The translations under genes and the position numbers were made by a program. This document shows positions 10,001 to 17,474 of a stretch of DNA of 64,000 nt, piece after piece. Under the pieces are notes generated by a model. It made no database searches, was not told where the DNA came from, and saw only the letters and a list, made by a program, of their open reading frames with translations. Positions within the stretch are counted from its first letter, which is position 1. The number at the start of each line of letters is the position of its first letter. Origin of the DNA: Dyella_A ginsengisoli (GTDB lineage Bacteria > Pseudomonadota > Gammaproteobacteria > Xanthomonadales > Rhodanobacteraceae); the NCBI RefSeq assembly GCF_044904665.1, contig NZ_JADIKM010000002.1:434001-498000 (forward strand), in the 5' to 3' direction.

Positions 10001-10643
10001 AGATGCCGCGCTCGCTGCCGATCCACAGCCGGCCGTTGTTCTCGGCCAGCAGCGCGCGCGTGGGCCCCATGCCGCGCGGCGACAGGTCCGGCGGCAGCGT
10101 GGTGTCGATCACGTGCTCGAAACCGCGGCCGTCCCGGCGCAGCCGATCGAGCCCGTCCTGCGTGGCCACCCACAGCTGGCCATCGGGCGTCTGCGCGATC
10201 GACCACACCTCGTCATGCGCCAGGCTGGCGGGGTTGGCGTCGTCGTGCTGCCACTGGGCGAAGCCACCGCTGGCCGGCTCGTAGCGGCTGAGTCCGCCGG
10301 ACACGCCGCCGGCCCAGAGCCGCCCGGCGCGATCGACGAACAGCGTGTAGATCTGGTTGTTCGGCAGCGAATGCGGGTCGGCCACGTCGTGGCGAAACAC
10401 GGTGAAGTCCACGCCGTCGTAGCGGCCGATGCCGCCGGTGGTGCCGAACCACATCGCGCCCTGGTGATCCTGCACCACCGCATAGACCATCGCGCCGGGC
10501 AGTCCGTCGGCCAGGCCGTAGCGGCGAAACTGCGGGGTGGCCAGCGGAGCGGCCGCGCTGGCCGATGCCGCGACGGGCGCGGCGCTGCCGCTCGCCACGG
10601 GCGTGGCGAAGGCCAACATCAGTCCAAGCACCCACGACACCAT
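7086..10643 (-). CDS. Periplasmic beta-propeller hybrid sensor histidine kinase/response regulator (copy 2)
   Basis: Paralogue of the next gene downstream, about 1185 residues with the same architecture: signal peptide (MVSWVLGLMLAFATPVASGS), Reg_prop propellers (for example GAMWFGTTGGIGRYDG, RLWVGTQQGAWL), Y_Y_Y domain, membrane helix, HisKA (His831 in SHEIRTPMTG), HATPase_c and a receiver with Asp1110. The HisKA-HATPase block is nearly identical to copy 1, while the propellers have diverged clearly. This fits duplication followed by sensor specialisation, or later homogenisation of the kinase half. The start at 10643 is supported by AGGGGA six bases upstream; a longer frame would begin at 10721 but lacks a ribosome site. 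The two genes probably form an operon. Confidence 0.88.
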   Translation of the reverse strand: MVSWVLGLMLAFATPVASGSAAPVAASASAAAPLATPQFRRYGLADGLPGAMVYAVVQDHQGAMWFGTTGGIGRYDGVDFTVFRHDVADPHSLPNNQIYTLFVDRAGRLWAGGVSGGLSRYEPASGGFAQWQHDDANPASLAHDEVWSIAQTPDGQLWVATQDGLDRLRRDGRGFEHVIDTTLPPDLSPRGMGPTRALLAENNGRLWIGSERGIYLRSPDGALRRVPVDPSFKGDLSKIWRIEGGGDEVRVSTSNGVLRIGADGVARPAWLAGVRSMSSVRDARGRLWVGTQQGAWLDNGDGSGRMFTGHSLLPGGLPADSIWQITRDREGGLWFAVADGGAAYLGPGWDGFSRMTHVPDDPTSLATTAAEVVVASRDNRLWVGEVGGIDKLDPATGEVEHVVARMPESVISMVEDPQHRLWAAGQGALYVVEGGRVQPLDTAPVGLTRPTRLVYSDDGHVYVAAWGEGIFAIDTQSRQVQPVPMPDVAAARNVSVFATRDGDPWYASAAGLMRLDRTSHRMMFVEGVPQRFIMAVAFDRSGFWVAWENGLEHYRYADGRAVSDRVVTVPPEWQSRDILGMRTDREDRLWLFATQGLWRFDPASGAFTRFGPQDGLLDGEFNNDRTAMLANGMIYGATKGGVVGFSPERLAAQSRKAVAPTVFLSALSVRRHGAVRALPVVEGGALSLGWRDRDLRVVARAASFINPAGNRFRFRLDGFDSDWVDVGPHGEREFAGLGAGDYTLRVMAAAPGGAWGTLAAPLAIHVDAPPWNRWWAWLAYAVVAAALAATLSLAWRRRVAQRHRIQLAEQQRHLAEQANAAKTQFLATLSHEIRTPMTGVIGMAELLLTTPLRPDQSDYAHAMQRSGSMLLKLLNDALDLARIEAGRFMLEPAPFDPRQLLDDVTRLVAGQARSKGIAFSLELAPDLPTSLLGDALRIEQILLNLVTNAVKFTERGKVTLGAQRSTDGVMFSVADTGPGIPEASQSRLFQRFEQEAGPQRRAGSGLGLAICRELVTLMGGSIELESRLAQGSTFRVRLPLRELSAAVPSAAPPAMSLRVLHVLLVEDDVTVAAVIRGLLERQGHAVTYVTNGLGALVELGAGPFDLLLLDLDLPGVDGFQLARMIRQREGEGERLPIVAITARSGGDEEQRSREAGMDHFLRKPLSGEQLARAMDVAIAAAALPV

Positions 10644-10715
10644 GAGCCATCCCCTGCCAGCATGCGCTGCCGATTCCGGCCCGCATCGCGGGCGATTCGC
10701 CCGCTGCGAGCTGTG

Positions 10716-10727
10716 GATCATGCCAAA
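10716..10727 (-). promoter_or_regulatory. 12-bp element shared upstream of both propeller kinases
   Basis: The word GATCATGCCAAA occurs here and again at 7039-7050, in each case 37-74 bp upstream of the chosen start of one propeller-kinase gene. Read on the minus strand it is TTTGGCATGATC, which contains a passable -10 (CATGAT) but no convincing -35. It may be a promoter or operator kept from the duplication, or simply residual homology. Confidence 0.3.
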
Positions 10728-10883
10728 AATCGCGCGCCGCCGATCTGTCGCAGATTCCTACAGCGCCGGCGCGCCCTGCCGGAGGACGCAACCGTGGACG
10801 TGCCCGCCAGGGGTTCGCCGATGGGACAATCTGTTCCACCGGCTGCGCTGGCACGGTCATTCGTCTTCGTCCAGACTCGTCGA

Positions 10884-11519
10884 ATGACGCTGCGACTGCC
10901 CGTATTGATCGTTCTCGCCACCCTCGCGCTCACCGGCGCGGCGCCCGCGCGGGCCGCCACCGACAGCTACCGTTTCGACACGGTGCATAGCCAGGTGCTT
11001 TTCAACATCACCCACGACGGCTACTCGCGCCCGTGGGGCCGCCTGCACATCGCCAGGGGCTGGCTGCGCTTCGATCCGGATCACTGGGAGAACTCGGCCA
11101 CCGAGCTGGATATCGACCTCAACAGCCTGGACATGGGCGACGCCGACTGGAACAAGGCGGTGCTCAAGCCCGCCCTGCTCGATGCCGCCGGCCACCGCTA
11201 CGCGCACTTCGCCAGTACGTCGGTGGAACGCACCGACGACAGCCACGGCGTGATCCACGGCCAGCTCACCCTGCGCGGCGTGAGCAAGGCCGTGGACGTG
11301 CCGTTCCAGTTCAACCGCCTCGCCCGCACGGTCTACGGCCTGCATACCGTCGCCGGCTTCTCCGCCACCGCCGCGCTGGACCGCCGCGAGTTCGGCATCA
11401 CCGCCTTCGCCAACTCCATCGGCGACCAGGTGCTGGTGCAGCTGGAGATCGAGGCCATCCGCGACGCCGGGGCCGCGCCCGCATCCACATCCGCACCCAC
11501 ATCGCAGGACAAGCCATGA
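10884..11519 (+). CDS. YceI family periplasmic protein (first of three)
   Basis: Secreted lipocalin-like beta-barrel protein of 211 residues with a signal peptide (MTLRLPVLIVLATLALTGAA, cleavage after ARA). It has the YceI features TDSYRFDTVHSQVLFNITHDG at the start of the mature protein, IDLNSLDMGDADWNKAV, and HGQLTLRGVSKAVDVPFQF. Structures of the family bind long isoprenoids such as quinone-like lipids; a role in acid or osmotic stress is reported for E. coli YceI. The stop codon overlaps the start of the cytochrome b561 gene (ATGA), so the two are translationally coupled, as in the E. coli yceI-yceJ pair. No clear ribosome site precedes the start. Confidence 0.88.
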   Translation: MTLRLPVLIVLATLALTGAAPARAATDSYRFDTVHSQVLFNITHDGYSRPWGRLHIARGWLRFDPDHWENSATELDIDLNSLDMGDADWNKAVLKPALLDAAGHRYAHFASTSVERTDDSHGVIHGQLTLRGVSKAVDVPFQFNRLARTVYGLHTVAGFSATAALDRREFGITAFANSIGDQVLVQLEIEAIRDAGAAPASTSAPTSQDKP

Positions 11520-12070
11520 GCCTTCGCAGCACCGACCGCCAGTGGGGCAGCGTCGCCAAGTTCTTTCACTGGATCATGGCGCTGGCCATCCTGGTCAACG
11601 GCGTGTGGGGTCTGCTGATGACCGACATGACGCCGTCGATGAGCAAGATCAGCGTGTACGCGTGGCACAAGTCGATCGGCCTCACCGTGCTGGCGCTGTT
11701 CGCGCTGCGCCTGCTGTGGCGCGCGTTCGACCGCCGCCCCAGGGACGAGCCCGGCCCGCGCTGGCAGCAGCTCGCCGCGCATGCCGTGCACGGCGTGCTG
11801 TACCTGATGATCGTGGCGCTGCCGCTCACCGGCTGGTGGTTCAACTCGCTGCGCGGCTTCCCGCTGCAGTACTTCAAGCTGTTCAACCTCCCGGCCATCG
11901 CCGCCAAGAACGAGGAGCTGGCCAAGGTCGCGCACGAGGCGCACGAGCTCTTGTTCTGGGCGCTGCTGCTGGTGCTGGTGGCGCACGTGGGCGCGGCCAT
12001 CAAGCACCACGTGTTCGACAACGACAACGTGCTGCGCCGGATGCTGCCGTTCGGCCGCCCGCGCGACTGA
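11516..12070 (+). CDS. Cytochrome b561 family protein (YceJ-like)
   Basis: Four-helix di-haem inner-membrane cytochrome of 184 residues that probably moves electrons between quinones and a periplasmic partner. Candidate haem ligands are His17 or so in VAKFFHWIMALAIL, the histidine in AWHKSIGLTVLALFALRLLW, AVHGVLYLMIVALPLTGWW, and EAHELLFWALLLVLVAHVGA. It sits between two YceI genes, overlapping the first by four bases and lying 25 bp before the second. That fits the known YceI/b561 association and suggests a shared function with quinone-like lipids. Confidence 0.88.
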   Translation: MSLRSTDRQWGSVAKFFHWIMALAILVNGVWGLLMTDMTPSMSKISVYAWHKSIGLTVLALFALRLLWRAFDRRPRDEPGPRWQQLAAHAVHGVLYLMIVALPLTGWWFNSLRGFPLQYFKLFNLPAIAAKNEELAKVAHEAHELLFWALLLVLVAHVGAAIKHHVFDNDNVLRRMLPFGRPRD

Positions 12071-12095
12071 TGCTTTCCTTTAAAGGAGATCGACC

Positions 12096-12644
12096 ATGAC
12101 GCGATTTGCCCTGCTCCTGTGCGCGCTGGCCCTGCCGGGCCTCGCCAGCGCCGCCGACTACACCGTGCAGCCGTCCGGCAGCACGCTGGCTTTCCACGGC
12201 AACTTCCAAGGCTCGGGCTTCGACGGCCACTTCGAGAAGTTCGACGCCGCCATCGCCTACGACCCGGCGCATCTCGACGCGTCGAAGTTCGACGTCATCG
12301 TCGACCTTGCCAGCGCTAAGACCGGAGACAACGACCGCGATACCGCCCTGCCCGGCAGCGACTTCTTCAACGTTGCCCAATTCCCCAAGGCCCACTTCGT
12401 CACCACCGCCTTCCACCAGAGCGGCACCACCGTCATCGCCGACGGCAACCTCACCCTGCACGGCGTCACCAAGCCGGTCAGCCTCACCGTGGACTTCAAG
12501 CCGAACGGCAAGAACGCCACGCTCGACGTGAAGGGCACCGTGAAGCGGCTGGATTTCGGCGTGGGCGGCGGGGATTACGCGGATACGTCGGTGATCGCCG
12601 ATGAGGTGGCGGTGACGGCGCATCTGAATCTGACGGCGAAGTAG
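12096..12644 (+). CDS. YceI family periplasmic protein (second of three)
   Basis: Secreted lipocalin-fold protein, 182 residues, with signal peptide MTRFALLLCALALPGLASA. The mature part begins ADYTVQPSGSTLAFHGNFQG and contains DGNLTLHGVTKPVSLTVDF, the family signature, and ends in a typical YceI strand. The ribosome site is strong (AAAGGAGATCGACC before the ATG). It is the third gene of the YceI-b561-YceI operon. It differs enough from the first copy that it is not a recent duplicate. It ends convergent to the glutaredoxin-like gene. Confidence 0.9.
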   Translation: MTRFALLLCALALPGLASAADYTVQPSGSTLAFHGNFQGSGFDGHFEKFDAAIAYDPAHLDASKFDVIVDLASAKTGDNDRDTALPGSDFFNVAQFPKAHFVTTAFHQSGTTVIADGNLTLHGVTKPVSLTVDFKPNGKNATLDVKGTVKRLDFGVGGGDYADTSVIADEVAVTAHLNLTAK

Positions 12645-12700
12645 GTCACGCGCTGGCCGAAGTCGAGTCCGACATCTCCGAGACTGGACGAGGGGTGGCG

Positions 12701-12955
12701 TTATTCACTCCCCGCAAGGCTGTCTGGCGCGTCAAGAAATACCCGCACCGCCGCCGCATCGAACGGCCAGTCCAGCTCCCGCCCATCCCGCGTATCCCGA
12801 AGCACCGGCACGCGCGTGCCGTAGCGCGCTTCCAGTTCGGCGCTGTCGTCCACCCATTCGCTGTCGAAATCCGGCGCGCGCGCCTCGGCCATCACGGCGA
12901 GGGCGGCGTCGCACAGGTGGCAGTAATCGCGCTGGTAGAGGATCAGGTGGCTCAT
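12701..12955 (-). CDS. Glutaredoxin-like protein (DUF836 type)
   Basis: Small thioredoxin-fold protein of 84 residues opening MSHLILYQRDYCHLCDAALA, with a CxxC active site (Cys-His-Leu-Cys, residues about 12-15). Later it has RVPVLRD, the cis-proline loop of the fold, and the DGRELDWPFD segment typical of this short family. Likely a dithiol oxidoreductase or redox-sensing protein in the cytoplasm; the partner is unknown. It is divergent from sdaA, with 81 bp between the two starts. Confidence 0.85.
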   Translation of the reverse strand: MSHLILYQRDYCHLCDAALAVMAEARAPDFDSEWVDDSAELEARYGTRVPVLRDTRDGRELDWPFDAAAVRVFLDAPDSLAGSE

Positions 12956-13036
12956 CAACACACGCGGGCGTACAGACGCCGGGCTGGCGGGAGCGCCTAG
13001 AATAGCGGGCCTTCCCCACTCCCCCGCAGCGTATCC

Positions 13037-14419
13037 ATGGCCGTCAGCGTCTTCGACCTCTTCAAGATCGGCATCGGGCCGTCCTCGTCGCACACGGTGG
13101 GGCCGATGCGCGCGGCGGCGCGTTTCTGCGAGCGCTGGCTGGACGAGAAGGGTGTGCTGGACCGGGTGGCGCGCGTGCGCGCGGAGCTGTTCGGCTCGCT
13201 GGCGATGACCGGCCGCGGCCACGGCACCGACAAGGCGGTGTTGCTGGGCCTGGAAGGCGCGCACCCGGACACGGTGGACCCGGACAGCATTCCTGCCACG
13301 CTCGCGCGCATCCGCAAGGAGCACCGCATCGTGCTGCTCGGTCGCCACACCATCGTGTTCGACGAGAAGGCCGACCTGGTGTTCAACAAGCGCCAGAAGC
13401 TGCCGTTCCACACCAACGGCATGCGCTTTTCCGCCTACGACGCCAACGGCAACGAGTTGGCCACGCGCGACTACTACTCGGTGGGCGGCGGCTTCGTGGT
13501 GAATCACGACGAGGCGGCCGAGGACCGCATCGTGGCCGACACCACCGAGCAGCCCTACGCGTTTTCCAGCGGCGACCAGCTCTTGAAGCTGTGCGAGCAG
13601 CACGGACTCACCATCGCCCAGCTGATGCTGGCCAACGAGAGCGTGTGGCGGCCGGAAGCGGAAACGCGCGCCGGCCTGCTGACCATCTGGCAGGCGATGC
13701 AGGACTGCGTGGCGCGCGGCCTGCGTTCGCCCGGCGTCCTGCCGGGCGGGTTGAAGGTGGCGCGCCGCGCGCCGGCGATGGCCGAGGATCTGCGCCGCCA
13801 GCCCGAGGCCGCACTGAAGGACCCGCTCACGATCCTCGACTGGGTGAATCTCTACGCGCTGGCGGTGAACGAGGAGAACGCCGCCGGCGGCCGCGTGGTG
13901 ACCGCGCCCACCAACGGCGCGGCTGGCATCGTGCCGGCGGTGCTGCAGTACTTCCACCGCTTCTGCCCGCGCTTCGACGAGAACGGCGTGGTCGACTTCC
14001 TGCTCACCGCGGGCGCGATCGGCATCCTCTACAAGGAGAACGCCTCGATCTCCGGCGCCGAGGTCGGCTGCCAGGGCGAGGTGGGCGTGGCCTGCTCGAT
14101 GGCCGCCGGCGGGCTCACCGCCGCACTGGGCGGCAGCATCTGGCAGGTGGAGAACGCCGCCGAGATCGGCATGGAGCACAACCTGGGCCTCACCTGCGAC
14201 CCGATCGGCGGCCTGGTGCAGATTCCCTGCATCGAGCGCAACGCGATGGGCTCGGTGAAGGCGATCAACGCCAGCCGTATGGCGCTCAAGAGCGACGGCA
14301 AGCACCGCGTGTCGTTGGACAAGGTGATCGCCACCATGCGCGCCACCGGCCGCGACATGAAGGACAAGTACAAGGAGACGTCGCGCGGCGGCCTCGCGGT
14401 GAACGTGATCGAGTGCTGA
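13037..14419 (+). CDS. sdaA: L-serine ammonia-lyase (L-serine dehydratase), single-chain Fe-S type
   Basis: Converts L-serine to pyruvate and ammonia using a catalytic [4Fe-4S] cluster, linking serine catabolism to central carbon. It is 460 residues, normal for the fused SdaA form: an N-terminal beta domain starting SVFDLFKIGIGPSSSHTVGP, then the alpha domain. Cluster cysteines are expected in GCQGEVGVACSMAAGG and in LTCDPIGGLVQIPCIERNA. The C-terminus RGGLAVNVIEC ends in the cysteine that in this enzyme class acts as an internal fourth ligand and is displaced by serine. Confidence 0.95.
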   Translation: MAVSVFDLFKIGIGPSSSHTVGPMRAAARFCERWLDEKGVLDRVARVRAELFGSLAMTGRGHGTDKAVLLGLEGAHPDTVDPDSIPATLARIRKEHRIVLLGRHTIVFDEKADLVFNKRQKLPFHTNGMRFSAYDANGNELATRDYYSVGGGFVVNHDEAAEDRIVADTTEQPYAFSSGDQLLKLCEQHGLTIAQLMLANESVWRPEAETRAGLLTIWQAMQDCVARGLRSPGVLPGGLKVARRAPAMAEDLRRQPEAALKDPLTILDWVNLYALAVNEENAAGGRVVTAPTNGAAGIVPAVLQYFHRFCPRFDENGVVDFLLTAGAIGILYKENASISGAEVGCQGEVGVACSMAAGGLTAALGGSIWQVENAAEIGMEHNLGLTCDPIGGLVQIPCIERNAMGSVKAINASRMALKSDGKHRVSLDKVIATMRATGRDMKDKYKETSRGGLAVNVIEC

Positions 14420-14425
14420 CAGGAA

Positions 14426-14500
14426 TCACGCCCTCCTTTCACTGATGCCAGCCCTCGGCTTCCCGCAGCCGTCGGTGCCCGCGCCGTATTTCTCGTGCAT
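14426..14500 (-). CDS. Possible 24-residue small protein
   Basis: A short minus-strand frame, MHEKYGAGTDGCGKPRAGIS and four more residues, is preceded by an unusually good ribosome site (GGGGGAGGCC directly before the ATG). It lies convergent to sdaA in an otherwise gene-free stretch. I recognise no family. In this high-GC sequence short open frames are common, so only the ribosome site argues for it. Confidence 0.22.
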   Translation of the reverse strand: MHEKYGAGTDGCGKPRAGISERRA

Positions 14501-14692
14501 GGCCTCCCCCTGCGTGGGAAAGAGCGCCGATCGGCATGTCCGGGAGCGCCCCCGAAATAATTCCTTCCGGAAGACCCTGCCGTATCCGCGCAGGGCGCAC
14601 GCGCCAAGCCATCTCGCATGGATGATGCGCTGGTTCCGGGATGCGCGGATCAGCCGGCACCCGCCGGGCGACGTACACGCGCCCTCGACGTC
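14501..14692. other. Gap between sdaA and the broken sigma gene
   Basis: With the small frame at 14426-14500, this makes about 270 bp without a recognisable gene. Open frames here read as arginine- and proline-rich shadow sequence. I see no repeat, RNA or strong terminator; it may hold more debris from the decayed sigma locus next door. Confidence 0.4.
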
Positions 14693-15026
14693 TCAGGCCG
14701 CCGGCTGCAGTCGGCGCTGCGCAATGGCCGCCACCAGCCGGGCCAGCTTCTCGGGATTGCGTTGCACGTGCACGCGGGTGATGCGGTCGCCGTCGCTTTC
14801 ATAGGACTGGGCAGACTCCAGCTCGCCATCGATATAGCGCAGCACGGCATGCTGGCCGTTGATCATCACCCGCTCGATGCGCAGAGCATCCTTGTGGCGC
14901 AGCGTGGCAGCGCAACCACACGTCCTGCACGATGTCCTCGGATTCCGAAACGGAACCGAGCAGGCGGTAGGCGATGCCCTGCAGCCTCGGCCGCAGATCG
15001 CGGAAAGTGGCGGTGGCGACGTCCAT
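14693..15026 (-). pseudogene. Remnant of an ECF41-type (SigJ-like) sigma factor with an internal deletion
   Basis: The minus strand opens with sigma-70 region 2: MDVATATFRDLRPRLQGIAY followed by RLLGSVSESEDIVQDVWLRC. The frame then breaks near 14895-14915, and in another frame the very end of an ECF41 protein appears: LRHKDALRIERVMINGQHAV, then YIDGELESAQSYESDGDRIT, and HVQRNPEKLARL before the stop. The NPEKL motif corresponds to the NPDKL element in the SnoaL-like C-terminal extension of ECF41 sigma factors. A complete gene would be about 280-300 codons; roughly 110 remain, so about 190 internal codons, including sigma region 4, are gone. GTGGC-type words on both sides of the junction suggest deletion at a short repeat. 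The neighbouring CMD-like and epimerase genes are classic ECF41 partners. Confidence 0.8.
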
Positions 15027-15170
15027 CGGATGGACCGTGATATCGACCTAACGTCGTCAGCCTACGCCGATTGCCACCCGACGACGCCAAGGCGCGGGAA
15101 TACGGTCGACACCGCACCGTACGGCCACCCCTCCCAGGAACCCGGCGCCCCGAAGCGGCGCGACGAATGC

Positions 15171-15596
15171 TCAATGCTCCGGAATCAGCACCGGCTTGTC
15201 CTGCTCCTTCAGCAGGAACACCACGAACCGGGCCGGCTCGGTCTTGCTGGCGTTGCGGCCGACGGTATGCACGTCCTCCGGGCCTTCGTAGAAGGTCTGG
15301 CCCGGCCCCAGCGTGACCGGCTTGGCGTTGTTCAGGGCCATCGTGATGTGGCCCTCGAGCACGTAGACGAAGGCGTGGGCATAGTGGCGGTGGACCGGAT
15401 CGACCGAGCCGGGTGGGTAGGTGACCAGGATCATCTCGCCCTCCTTGCCGGGATAGTCCTTGAGTGCCTTGGTCATCAGCTCCGCCACCTTGGCCGTCGG
15501 CGCACCCGGGACGGCAATGGCGTGCTCGGTCTGATGGGCCGCCGCCGCGCCGGTGGCGAGCAGCAACAGCAGTCCGAAGGTCTTGAAGCTGCGCAT
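15171..15596 (-). CDS. Secreted cupin-domain protein
   Basis: 141 residues with a signal peptide (MRSFKTFGLLLLLATGAAAA) and one conserved cupin barrel. The metal-binding motif is visible as PGSVDPVHRHYAHAFVYVLE (histidines and glutamate), followed by the second motif TLGPGQTFYEGPEDVHTVGR. The family is diverse and mostly functionally uncharacterised; secreted single-domain cupins of this kind often accompany CMD-type and stress genes. It lies downstream of the CMD gene on the same strand, with a 10-bp-stem hairpin in the 85-bp gap. I place the start at 15596 because it gives a complete signal peptide and GAGG stands nine bases upstream. Confidence 0.82.
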   Translation of the reverse strand: MRSFKTFGLLLLLATGAAAAHQTEHAIAVPGAPTAKVAELMTKALKDYPGKEGEMILVTYPPGSVDPVHRHYAHAFVYVLEGHITMALNNAKPVTLGPGQTFYEGPEDVHTVGRNASKTEPARFVVFLLKEQDKPVLIPEH

Positions 15597-15648
15597 GGAA
15601 GTGTCCTCATGAAGGGGCCGTGCCGGTGACGGCGGGCGTGGAGAACGC

Positions 15649-15675
15649 GATCGGCGCGACAACGCCGCGCCGATC
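15649..15675 (-). terminator. Hairpin between CMD and cupin genes
   Basis: Perfect 10-bp stem GATCGGCGCG / CGCGCCGATC with a 7-base loop, located directly after the CMD stop. There is only a weak T-rich tract after it, so it may act as a partial terminator or an mRNA-stabilising structure between the two genes. Confidence 0.5.
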
Positions 15676-15681
15676 GGGGGA

Positions 15682-16161
15682 TCAGGCCAGGCCGGCCTTG
15701 TCCAGCCCGTAGGCCTTGTCGGCGGTACCGGGGACGCTGGTGAAGGCGACATTGATGCGGTTCCAGGCGTTGATCGCCATCACCGCATAGGTGAGCTCGG
15801 TGAGCTCCTTTTCGGTGAACTGCTCACGGACCAGCGCATAGATGTCGTCCGGCACGCCGTGCGGCGACAGTTGCGTCAGCACCTCGGTCCACGCCAGCGC
15901 CGCGCGCTCGCGCTCGGAGAACAGCGGGGATTCGCGCCACACCGTGAGGTGGTGGATGCGCAGCGGACGCTCGCCGTGAATCATCGCCTGCTTGATGTGC
16001 ATGTCCACGCAGAAGGCGCAGCCGTTGATCTGCGAGGCGCGGATCTCGACGAGGTGGCCGATGGCCGCCTCGATGCCGCCCTGGGCGGCCTGCATGCTGA
16101 TGGCGACGAGCTTCTTGAACAGCTCGGGGGCTTGCTGCTGGTAGTCGATACGCTGGGTCAT
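15682..16161 (-). CDS. Carboxymuconolactone decarboxylase (AhpD-like) family protein
   Basis: All-alpha CMD/AhpD-fold protein, 159 residues, starting MTQRIDYQQQAPELFKKLVA. The redox motif CxxCxxxH is intact (Cys48-Ala-Phe-Cys51, His55 in INGCAFCVDMHIKQA), which suggests alkylhydroperoxidase-type disulfide chemistry rather than a decarboxylase. This family is one of the three standard partners of ECF41 sigma factors (CMD, oxidoreductase, epimerase). The sigma gene next door is broken, so present control probably comes from the divergent LysR gene or a housekeeping promoter. Confidence 0.9.
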   Translation of the reverse strand: MTQRIDYQQQAPELFKKLVAISMQAAQGGIEAAIGHLVEIRASQINGCAFCVDMHIKQAMIHGERPLRIHHLTVWRESPLFSERERAALAWTEVLTQLSPHGVPDDIYALVREQFTEKELTELTYAVMAINAWNRINVAFTSVPGTADKAYGLDKAGLA

Positions 16162-16324
16162 GGTCTGAATCCTCGGTGGGCGTCTGGTCGTCCCTCAGAT
16201 CGGCTGAGGTAGCTGCTCGCGCTCGATGGCGTGACCGGCTCAGCCTAGGTTCGTGGTGCCGGGTGCGGTAGGTCCGGCGGCGGGCTCCTGGTGTTGCTGC
16301 ACAGGAAACAATTCGCCGGCGGCG

Positions 16325-16354
16325 TCACAGATGTCGCCACTGAAACGTCTGTGA
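16325..16354. promoter_or_regulatory. Inverted repeat TCACAGA-N16-TCTGTGA, candidate LysR operator
   Basis: Perfect 7-bp arms at 16325-16331 and 16348-16354 lie between the CMD gene and the divergent LysR gene, 80 bp upstream of the regulator's start. Position and symmetry fit autoregulatory LysR sites, although the T-N11-A core typical of the family is not obvious in it. It could serve both divergent genes. Confidence 0.4.
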
Positions 16355-16433
16355 GGTACGGACCGGCCCTGGCCGGCGCGGAATGCGCCTCGCGCCGGCG
16401 AGCGCAGAGCCTTGACCTCCCCGGACACGACCG

Positions 16434-17474
16434 ATGACCCCCGATTCGCAAGACCGATCCCACTGCGCGAACAGCGACGCCCTCGCTGCGACCTTTTCCG
16501 CCAGCTATGCCGGTGTCGTGGCGTTCATCGCCGTGGCGACCGAAGGCAGTTTCGCCCGCGCCGGCGACCGCCTCGGCGTCGGCCGCTCGGCGGTCAGCCG
16601 CAGCGTGCAGAAGCTCGAGTCCCAGCTGGGCACGCGGCTGTTCCTGCGCACTACCCGGCACACCACCCTGACCCGCGAGGGCGAACTGTTCTACCGCAAC
16701 TGCCATCCGGGCGTGGAGCGCATCGTGCAGGCGCTGGAGGACATGCGCGACCTGCGCGAGGGGCCGCCGCGCGGGCAACTGCGGATCAGCGCCATGGGAG
16801 GATTCGGACGTCGCATCGTGGCGCCGCTGCTCAACGGTTTTCGCGCCCGTTATCCGGAGATCGCCGTCGACTTGATGCTCGACGATCGCCCCACCGACTT
16901 CAGCGCGGACCGGATCGACGTGGCCTTTCGCGACGGGCATCTGGGCGACAGCCAGGTGATCGCCAAGCAGCTGATACCGATGCCGATGCTGGTCTGCGCC
17001 TCGCCCGCATACCGGCAGGCGCGGGGATTGCCGCGACAAGTGGAGGACCTGCCCGAGCACTCGTGCGTGAATTTCCGCACGGCATCGGGCCGGATCTCCG
17101 AATGGGAGTTCAAGGTCGACGGTCGGGTGCAGAAGTTTCAGCCGTCGTCCACCTGTACGTTCAACGACGACGAGCTGGTGCTGCAGGCCGTGCTCGACGG
17201 CCACGGCATCGCGCAGATGCCCGGTTACCAGGTCAGCGAACACCTGCGCGCCGGCCGGCTGGTGGCCTGCCTGGCGCAATATGCGCCGAACGATCGCGGG
17301 CACTACCTGTGCTATCTGAGCCGACTGCAGCTGCCGGCGCGCATCCGTGTGTTCATCGACTACATGACCACCGCCGTGCGCGCGCTGGATCTGGAGTGTG
17401 CGACCGGGCTCGCTCCCGTGCCGCCGGCAATCTCGCGCGAACCACGGCAAACGTCTGCGGCTGGCCGCGGCTGA
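16434..17474 (+). CDS. LysR-family transcriptional regulator
   Basis: 346 residues. After about 24 extra N-terminal residues the winged helix-turn-helix is clear (SYAGVVAFIAVATEGSFARA, then RLGVGRSAVSRSVQKLESQL, TTRHTTLTREGELFY). From about residue 115 onward comes the periplasmic-binding-protein-like effector domain (QLRISAMGGFGRRIVAPLLN; DRIDVAFRDGHLGDSQVIAK). Effector unknown. It sits divergent to the CMD-cupin pair and upstream of the epimerase-GST-OsmC run, so it may control either. The C-terminal tail after residue 320 looks low in complexity and may be unstructured. Confidence 0.9.
   Translation: MTPDSQDRSHCANSDALAATFSASYAGVVAFIAVATEGSFARAGDRLGVGRSAVSRSVQKLESQLGTRLFLRTTRHTTLTREGELFYRNCHPGVERIVQALEDMRDLREGPPRGQLRISAMGGFGRRIVAPLLNGFRARYPEIAVDLMLDDRPTDFSADRIDVAFRDGHLGDSQVIAKQLIPMPMLVCASPAYRQARGLPRQVEDLPEHSCVNFRTASGRISEWEFKVDGRVQKFQPSSTCTFNDDELVLQAVLDGHGIAQMPGYQVSEHLRAGRLVACLAQYAPNDRGHYLCYLSRLQLPARIRVFIDYMTTAVRALDLECATGLAPVPPAISREPRQTSAAGRG

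Noticed and set aside
10700..10730. Sigma-54 promoter (TGGCAT with a downstream GC) before the second propeller kinase
   Set aside because: The spacing between the GG and GC elements is one base off here and three off in the related site at 7039-7050.
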